Shown piece after piece: positions 56,901 to 64,000 of a stretch of 64,000 bases of DNA; within the stretch, counting starts at the first letter, position 1, and every line of letters begins with the position of its first letter. A program made the position numbers and the translations under genes. A model generated the notes under the pieces. It ran no database searches. It worked only from the letters and a program-made list of their open reading frames with translations, and had not been told where the DNA came from. Source of the stretch: Capitella teleta (Eukaryota > Annelida > Polychaeta > Capitellidae); the NCBI GenBank assembly GCA_000328365.1, contig KB312450.1, forward strand, positions 354,897 to 418,896. Reading direction: 5' to 3'.

Positions 56901-58309
56901 CTTTCTATTCATTTGCGCGGGAAACTGCAAGTGAAGCCGAAGTGAAGGATCGGCGCAGAGGTCAGAACCATTTGAAGAGCTCACATCAACGCAGCGGAAT
57001 CCTACGGCTTTTAGGATTGCATCCATACCTAGATTACGCGGCCACTTTCTACGAACCATCCATCATTCAAACTCCTCTAATGGTTCGCTGCTCGATCAAG
57101 ACTCGAACCACACTGTCACTTCATTAACAAAATGTATTAGTGGCTAAATTTTTCCAGTTGATACTCGACAATGGTGGATTGATAAATCAATATTGACGAG
57201 TGGGCATTGGGAATATCAAGCCCGGCTGGGTTAATACAATGCCATGATAGAGCGTCGGCGGTCAGCCATATTAGGCACGTCAATCACTCTTAACGAGATA
57301 GCTAATTAGCTCATTACACCATAACACTGCTCCATAATTCCTATAAATAAACTGCGTTTCTCCAAAACTATATTTATATACAAAGTTCACGCTCGCATGC
57401 GAAACAATTTCAAAATCACTGGAATCACCCGATGCTAGTTTTTCGCGCCCAAAAATAATTAGAAAATATTCGAATTCGTTTCCTGGGTTTTCCACGAAGT
57501 CAAAGCCAACCTCGACCGCAACAATATAAAAAGAGACATTATCAAGCAAAATGCCATTAGCGGCCACCAACGACGCCTTCGATACGCGGATCGTGTTACC
57601 ATGGCAACGGTCTCCAGAGGGTGCTAGCGCCATCATTCGCTCGGAGATCGACGCACGATTAAAACCTGCTCAAGAAACGACAGATCTTCCAGATTTTCTA
57701 CTCAGATGGAGAGAGTGGTATATTATAAGGCGATATAACAACGCAAGCTGTTGTCATGGTGACAGAAAAGCAATATCAATACGAGGCTATTGCTCGCGTT
57801 CTCTCCGGACAAGCTGTTCGCGGAGATGCATTGGCCTGTAACTCCGAATACAATCTCTGCAGTCGCTGTAATGCTGTATTTTGCAAACTACTTGCAAGAA
57901 CAATTGTCCTGAGTTGTTACAAGCAAGTTTCAAACAGTCTATACACTATGTCGCTCACGAACAAGTGGAAAGTCCAATCAGAATTACTGCAAGTCGCATG
58001 ATGCCCTGAGGCCCCTAATACCAGCGAAATCTCGATGTGACCCTCCACAGCAAAATCAGCGATAATTCGCAGAATTACAAAACACAAAACCGAGAAATCT
58101 GGCAGGCAGTCAAATACATCGGTTTGTTAGGAGATTTGGATCACTAGTGAAGTAAGCATAATAACCTGTCCGAGATTCGTGAATCCGTGCTCCGTAGCCA
58201 GGAGGTCAGCGTCCGAATGACCTCCGGTGATCTTCAGCGCCCATTTGTTCAGGTAAACAGCGTCGACAGTCGCGAGGAAGAGGAGCAGGAACGACCGACC
58301 CAAGGCCAT
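41991..58309 (-). CDS. PCSK5: Furin-family proprotein convertase, PC5/PC6 (PCSK5/6) membrane-type, complete, 19 exons
   Basis: Minus-strand exons: 58309-58166, 56145-56041, 50962-50843, 50755-50621, 47250-47174, 46303-46215, 45686-45298, 45240-45140, 45086-44983, 44929-44367, 44305-44205, 44155-43962, 43909-43747, 43694-43539, 43489-43377, 43323-43044, 42994-42795, 42742-42621, 42566-41991. All junctions keep phase; 1243 residues. A secretory Ca-dependent subtilase that cleaves precursors after basic residues. Signal peptide [17 protein letters not shown]; propeptide ending RTRVKR (cut after Arg98); catalytic Asp154 (TILDDG), His195 (HGTRCAGE), oxyanion Asn296 (ASGNGG), Ser370 (GTSASAP); P domain with RRGD; then a long furin-like Cys-rich repeat region as in PC5/6, a Thr/Pro stalk, one membrane span (about 1166-1189) and an acidic cytosolic cluster ([10 protein letters not shown]) of the kind that sorts PC5B and furin through the TGN. 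PCSK5 and PCSK6 cannot be separated by eye; a pre-duplication orthologue is likely. Confidence 0.96.
46304..47173 (-). other. Convertase intron 5
   Basis: 870 bp intron between the exon ending in TDEN and the catalytic His exon; AT-rich, with (AAATA)n near 47018-47044. No gene seen. Confidence 0.7.
47782..48493 (-). mobile_element. TTAA-flanked MITE, copy 2 (inverted)
   Basis: 712 bp bounded by TTAA at 47782-47785 and 48490-48493, inverted relative to copy 1 at 12062-12776. The two copies are highly similar end to end, with scattered substitutions and a few 1-3 base indels, and their flanks are unrelated. Inserted in the sense-neutral depth of convertase intron 4. Confidence 0.85.
48843..48945 (+). 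promoter_or_regulatory. E2F plus NF-Y (CCAAT) motif cluster inside convertase intron 4
   Basis: TTTTGGCGGGAA (48843-48854) and TTTGGCGGGA (48863-48872) are strong E2F-type sites in the same orientation, followed by CCAAT at 48901-48905 and 48941-48945. An E-box CCACGTGG lies at about 49022-49029. This combination is typical of cell-cycle-regulated promoters. The plus-strand ORF at 49081 starts about 135 bp later, so the cluster may be its promoter. Function is inferred. Confidence 0.45.
49081..49287 (+). CDS. Candidate nested small protein (68 residues)
   Basis: A single-exon ORF antisense to and inside convertase intron 4, starting with a true ATG ([13 protein letters not shown]), basic and Ser/Gly/Arg-rich, ending [11 protein letters not shown]. 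No known domain. Support is indirect: an E2F/NF-Y cluster and E-box just upstream, GC-richer sequence than the surrounding intron, and AATAAA at 49505-49510, about 220 bp after the stop. It could instead be a chance ORF in a CpG-rich intronic element. Confidence 0.35.
   Translation: MAREFNLGALNHSCLTERAGRGQTGVSSDTTKGPVKSVRYAGYSSRARSMQKAPKSSVPSYWYNAQKE
49505..49510 (+). terminator. Possible polyadenylation signal for the nested ORF
   Basis: AATAAA on the plus strand 218 bp after the 49287 stop; low specificity because the region is AT-rich. Confidence 0.25.
50963..56040 (-). other. Convertase intron 2
   Basis: A 5078 bp intron separating the two propeptide exons. It has mixed composition, a short TA run near 52338-52352, a G-run at 52630, and many motif-free short frames (for example 53643-54053, minus). 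No gene or complete mobile element recognised. Confidence 0.7.
56146..58165 (-). other. Convertase intron 1
   Basis: A 2020 bp intron after the signal-peptide exon. It contains T-rich tracts (about 56567-56594) and no recognised gene. Confidence 0.7.
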
Positions 58310-61300
58310 GTTCAGGGCAGAAAGGGCAGCGGACTGGAAGAGAGAAGAAAGGGAATGAATATTAATTGGTTTTCAGCTCAACATCAGCAGATTTACGGAT
58401 TTCCCGGCTCAGAAAATGACTTTTTTTTTTCTACTTTTTTTTTTTTTTTTTACTTCACCTAGGGCTGCGGAGAATTTATTAATTCATATAATTGATCACG
58501 TTGGTGAAGTCATAAAAAAAAAAAATCCAATGGTTATAGAATAGTATTGCCTCATACATGGGTGAAATAGAAGTCTCGTGTAGCAAGCGAATCCAATTAC
58601 TTCAACAGAAATCAAAAATCCACAAACACACTGGAAATGAGCGAGCATCCTTCATTGCCAATCACCCAAGGGTCAATATTATTGGATCATGGTATTCTGT
58701 TTATCAACATAAATTGTTTGAACCAACCCAAGAAGAATACAGAGCAATGTGAGCACAACATAAGATTAGCGTATGGTGCGTAATGAAGCCAGTCAGCGTA
58801 GCCCTTGATCTCGCCTCAATGCCGACGGACTTAGCACTACGTTTGTAATGAGGGAAGGCATTGAGGAAGGCTGCAGGTGAAATGATCAACACGTTGCGAG
58901 GAGGGAGGGGGGAGGACCCATCAATTAGAGGCGATTTATAGCAGGGCAATGACCGTTTCTGAATACGATGCAGGAGTAGCCTTGGCAGATGTGTGCTCAT
59001 TCAAAACAATGCAGAATACCTGTGCAGAATTAGCAATAATGATGAGCACGGTTATTTTAGTGGGTGATTAGTCAAATGACAGCTATTTTACCCATCTATA
59101 TCGACGTACCTAACTGAGTGAACGGATTAAGCGAAATCGAGAGTTTTAACCAGGTTCTCTTTGATATAAAATTGGCAACGAGTTTATCCCGTGTTCTATC
59201 ATTTCTATGCAAAAGAGCAATTCGGTAACCTGAGAGCAGCAGATCTTAGAGGCAGCTGAAACAGCAGTCATTGAAGACGAGAGGAAAAATGCCCACGACT
59301 TCCTCTTCCAGGAAGGACAGCGAAGGGAAAGGAGAGATCTGCCCACTCAATCCTCCTTGCGTCATAATATTAGTCATAACAGGATTGAAGGTCGGAGTTA
59401 ACTGCAGAAGGTCAAGGTTCATTTGTAAGCGACATGTTACTCCCATGCGGCATGGGTTAAAATTTATGAATGAAAAGAGTTCGAGTCTAAAATGAATATT
59501 ACTGTGAGTATTACTAGTATAATTATATTATTATATGTTGAAATATATGTACAAGACAGGTGGTAATTATTGCTAATAGAATAATAAATAATTATTTATG
59601 CCATACAGGGTATAGAGTGTGCAAATTATAGTCCTCGCCAGCCAGGGCTGGTGCCATAAGCAAGTTACGAGCTAGATAAATTTGTAAATATATTGGAATA
59701 AAAATACTTATTTTGCACGGACTGACAGACAACACGTGATACATACTACGAGCATTTATTCACGTACAAAGACGTTTGATGAACGTCAAATGCGACTTTA
59801 TGAAATCGAATTCGCTGCCTTTTCAATTAAAATTAAAGAGTGACCTCTCAAATCTTTCCCTGTTCATTTTTAATCTCCAAAACTATGTTATAGTGTTACT
59901 AAAATTGTTATATCGAGGACCAGGTTGTTTCATGTATTTGGTTTCCACGTTTATGCAAATAGGCAATTGCATGTTTGATGTAGCAGTGAATCAAGCATTT
60001 GCTGTTGCATCACCTGTGCATCCCCCCTTCCAGACATCACGTCATACAAATGACTGCATTTCAGTGAATGACACAAAATACTTATATTAGCATTACTCTT
60101 AATAGTTAGATCGTGGTGAGATGTAATTGGGACGATTAGAGACCAACAGATGAAAAGATGCTCGGTTTGGATGTTACCCAAATTCCGGCTTCAACGTACA
60201 ATGTCTTGTATACTGGACTCATACTAAGAAATTTAGAATAAAAACCAAAAGAAGTATCGGTTGGTTTACAGTTTACTCGCCCAGGTGAGATTGGCGACCG
60301 GCCGACTGCTTATTTTGATGCTAACCATACAATAATAAAAAAAGGAGAGAATAAATAATACAAGTAATTAACTAATTCTCAACTTAATTAACTAATTCTC
60401 AACTTAATAACTTGAGACTATCAGCCCTGACTAATAATATTCCATTCTGTTATTCCTGTAAATGGATAATTATTCCTAATCATATATTTTGAGTACAGAG
60501 TAATCTAGTAGTCTAGAAATGAGCAGTGATGCAATAATAATTTCAAAGGACAAATGAACCTGCAGAAAAAACTCCACCAGAGAAAAAAACAAAAACGATT
60601 TATTTGCTTATGGAATTAGCACCACAACGAGTTAATTCTTGAAGAGATCAGATTTAAACAGACAAAATGTTGCATACTCACTCTACACTCTTTCACAATA
60701 TCCTCAGACGGAACATCTTCGCAATTCAACTTTCTTCCAAATATCGAAGGACGTTTGCTGACCTTTTAGCACCAGGGTCCACAAAGCTCAGTCAAATCTG
60801 AAAGTGGAAAAAAATGAGCGTCATTAAATTTAATTGCACGAAATAATTAATCAGTCGTTGGCATGGGGAGTAGCAACAAACGTCCAACTCAAACCAAAAG
60901 AACCTAAATTTCCATCCCTTCTATACCTAAAACCCATCGTGATCCCAGGAGGCACTGTTTGGGTTCACTGCATTATCACACTGACAGATCCAGATAAGTC
61001 TTCATTATTCATGCAGCGTATACCTGTTATTGGGTACACTGGCTGTGTGGCGCATTCGTTTCCTGAGCAATTACATAATCAGTTTATCCGCTTTATCGTG
61101 GTCCAGAGGGATCAGGGACTGAAAACTCTTGATGCACATTTTCCTACCAGAAATAAATTGTACGCATATTAATTATCCTCATGATTCAACACAAAATGAC
61201 TTCATTTAACTCTTGATGGAGTTGATTGATGGAGGTGCGAAAAATGTTAGAAATTTTATTATCGGTAAAAGATTATATTTGACCCTTTTACTGATTTTTG

Positions 61301-64000
61301 GATGGAAATTGGGGGTTTCCAATTTACATTGTTTCTCAGAATTAAAGAAATAAAGAAAGAATTTGTTTCGGAAACCATTACCTGGCTATATAATGACCAT
61401 GAAAATGACTAATAAATTGCTAGTAATTATTAATCAGGAAGTGCATTGCATTTAAATTGTAGTGAGTTTTCCTCAAAATGTTAGGTGTGCATGCTTTGAT
61501 CAACTTGGTGCATGCCCTCCCACTCCCGATCATGCTTCCAAGGAGAATGATCCCACAAATTTATCCAGGTGGTTCTTGAATGCGCTCAGAAATGGGCCAA
61601 TTATGGAGGCTGGTATTACATTTACAAAAGGTACAAACTGTATACAATCAGAGAACAATATAGTGGTGCAGGGCCTTGGTGTTTCTCTGGCTTCTGAACT
61701 AAAAGAGTGATCTGACCATTCAATTGTAATTTGTCTGACCATATGGACTTGTGTTTATATAACATGCATCAACTATATGCCCACCAATAGGTCTTTCACC
61801 TCAAGGAGGAACCTACGCCCATTATATGCCTCACATGGTTTGCCATATATATAGCTCACCTTTCCTTAATGAGAATCACCTTTCACCAACAATAGCCTTC
61901 AAATTTTCCCATGAAGTATTCATACTTATTACATCTGACATCACTATAGTTGGCGACTCCCTTACATTTAATCCAAATCCAACTCCTTATACGACACCAG
62001 CCTGACTTCCCTGAAATGCGCGAAAATTCATTCCTATAGCCTGAATATAGCATCAAGCTTCAGGCAGATGTTACCAACCTGCGATGAACGTGGCTGCCAG
62101 CATTTTCCATAGTAAAATTTAACCCGTAGTGATTTCTGAATAGATCAGCAGTGAAACTAAAACACGGATCAGTTGTCATGGCATCCACAACAGTTACTAT
62201 TAAAACCCAGTTGAATGGATACTTTTATTTTATTTCTGGCGGACTTTCTGTGTTAAAATGTTAATTAAGGCAAACCTGGTATTAAAAATGGTAGAGTTAA
62301 CCTGATATTAAAATTAGCGAGGACTCATCATTTGCCTGACACCCTTTTGGTGTATCCAAGGGTGATCGGGTTGGGATCAGGTGGAATGAAATGAGATAGG
62401 TGAGCAGTAAGCTGCATGGTAAGAAGTTGAATGACGTTTACGATTGATACGGGTTTAAGTGGTTACTTATAGGTACTTGGATACTGAGTGGTAATTAGGC
62501 TCAGTGGCTATACATACAACCAATCAATAATTATCATCATGATCATAATCATTTATTTAAAAAAAAACCACTCACCCCAGTCGATCAGAGTCAAATCTCA
62601 GCAGAGCAATCAGATGAGAGAATGAGTGACTCTGACAGTAAATCCTCACTGATTTAATGAGTAACTGTCACTGACTGTCACTGCAAATGTGGTGATTAGA
62701 TGATCGAATCAATGAATGAACTGATGAAGTGCCTGTGAGTGTGAATCACTGAATGTGTGATTCCGGGAACAAAAACTTGAATTTAAAGTTGAAGAATTGT
62801 ACACAATATCGCAGACTTGAGAAGTTATGAACACAATTCGAGAGTCTCAGCTTCAATCAATTGCACATTGAGCGACCTGGGATTTATATTCCACCAGGGT
62901 GCTCCTATGACAGCAACATTATCCATCTGGATGCCGACTCCAGCTTCCTCTTGGCTCTCTGCCTTCTGCTTGACAGCTGACTGCATCCAGAGAGCGTGTG
63001 CTAGCAGAATATCTGGTTTGCGCTGCAAAGGTCGCCATTTTGAATGCATATGATTGGAATTGAGGAATCCGCAAATGTTACGCCAGGTGCATTAATCTGG
63101 TAAGTCCTCCGAACAAAAGGGTAGCTACATGTATAAAGGATTAAGAATTATGAGCTATAACACCATTTCACTTTTAGAGCATAAATGCCATTAGCCCTAT
63201 ACTATGGCCGAAGGTCAGCCTTTTTCAGGATGTCAGGCCCAAAATGAGTCCAAACTAATTAAAATTTTAGGCTGCCAGGTTACCTTAAAATTCTCGAGCA
63301 AATAATCTGGCAAATATAACAGCGTCCATGTCATAGCCTGCAATTTTGCAAGGGCCACAACAACCAATCAGGGTGTTTTGTTTACTGCTGAATTGTTTTC
63401 ATATCACCAACACACTGTCGAATTTCATCATCTATATGCATCCATTTTTCTTGATTGTTATAATTGTATATAACTATTGAGTACTTGTAATTGATTACCC
63501 AGTTGTCATGTAACAAAATCGGTAATCATCGGAAGATAACTAGCTCTGTTACTTACTACTCTGATCCTGGATCCGGAATGATCTCAATCAATTGTCAACT
63601 AATAACGTCAAATTTGATGTTTCCTTAATTTAAATAGGCCCAGTAGGAAGTTAAGAGCCCACGAGGCAGCAACATGCGGTCGGCGCCTGTCGCTGATAGC
63701 GCACGCAATTGTCGATTGGGCGATAATGCCGTGTATGAACCTGAAAAGTTGAGGTGCGCTCGTTGTTATGACTTCAAAGAGATATACTGCGTGAATTATG
63801 ATTTTGCTCATCAGTTATCAATCGCATTCGATTCATTCTTACACTTAAATGATCAGCTTTGCACGATTATACCAACACCTAAATTTAGTGGAAGGGGTTC
63901 TATTCGCTATGGCTTAAGAGTCGATTGCTTAATGTTCTGGATGTTCAGATGCCATAATATTGCAGCTCGATATACCACAGATTCCACTGTAATTACTCCA
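58310..64000. other. Region upstream of the convertase, no gene recognised
   Basis: AT-rich DNA with short open frames. Two on the plus strand (60834-61172, 61462-61710) and one on the minus strand (61530-61742) look slightly protein-like but carry no motif I know, and some begin at non-ATG codons. A T-rich run lies at 58424-58451. No TATA box could be assigned to the convertase, whose promoter should lie just to the right of 58310. Confidence 0.5.

Noticed and set aside
60834-61742. Protein-like frames right of the convertase
   Set aside because: No motif, no consistent splice sites, mixed strands; possibly remnants of a mobile element, but not supportable.

Overview
This 64 kb window is animal nuclear DNA. 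It holds multi-exon genes with GT-AG introns, tRNA-derived SINEs, non-LTR retrotransposon tails, TTAA-flanked MITEs, microsatellites and a selenoprotein gene. The gene set (basonuclin, iodothyronine deiodinase, Janus kinase, PC5/6-type proprotein convertase, rhodopsin-family receptors) points to a bilaterian invertebrate. Many introns are only about 50-100 bp and the deiodinase is intronless, so a vertebrate is unlikely. The species cannot be fixed from sequence alone.

Layout. (1) 1-9.0 kb, minus strand: first three coding exons of basonuclin, with introns in relatively GC-rich DNA; the rest of the gene lies off the left edge. (2) 9-15.7 kb: a gene-free stretch that turns AT-rich after about 11.2 kb and carries a 715 bp TTAA-flanked MITE. 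(3) 15.77-16.76 kb, plus: an intronless deiodinase with TATA box, in-frame TGA (Sec134) and a matching SECIS hairpin in its 3' region, bracketed by a diverged direct repeat. (4) 18.3-23.3 kb, plus: two tandem paralogous class A GPCR genes with retroelement debris between them. (5) 23.3-28.4 kb: gene-poor DNA with an orphan sushi-like exon, microsatellites, SINE heads and a 34-bp-period array of perfect palindromes. (6) 28.4-33.5 kb, plus: a complete JAK in 16 coding exons (1147 aa). (7) 36.2-41.2 kb, plus: a hairpin-ended insertion, then a 13-exon coiled-coil gene (644 aa) that I do not recognise, with a solo-LTR-like fossil in one intron. (8) 42.0-58.3 kb, minus: a complete 19-exon PC5/6-like convertase (1243 aa). 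Its largest introns host a second copy of the MITE and a small E2F/NF-Y-marked ORF. (9) 58.3-64 kb: no gene recognised.

The genes do not form one pathway; each is a separate signalling, secretory or developmental gene. Their linkage is notable. Basonuclin, JAK and PC5/6 have human counterparts that share chromosome 9 (BNC2, JAK2, PCSK5), and other paralogs pair up on 15q (BNC1, PCSK6, FURIN) and 1p (JAK1, DIO1). The window may therefore preserve a compact piece of an ancestral bilaterian linkage group.

All exon models were read by eye from splice signals, reading phase and family motifs. The four large multi-exon models keep reading phase at every junction, and the three complete ones (JAK, coiled-coil, convertase) sum to whole codons ending in a stop.
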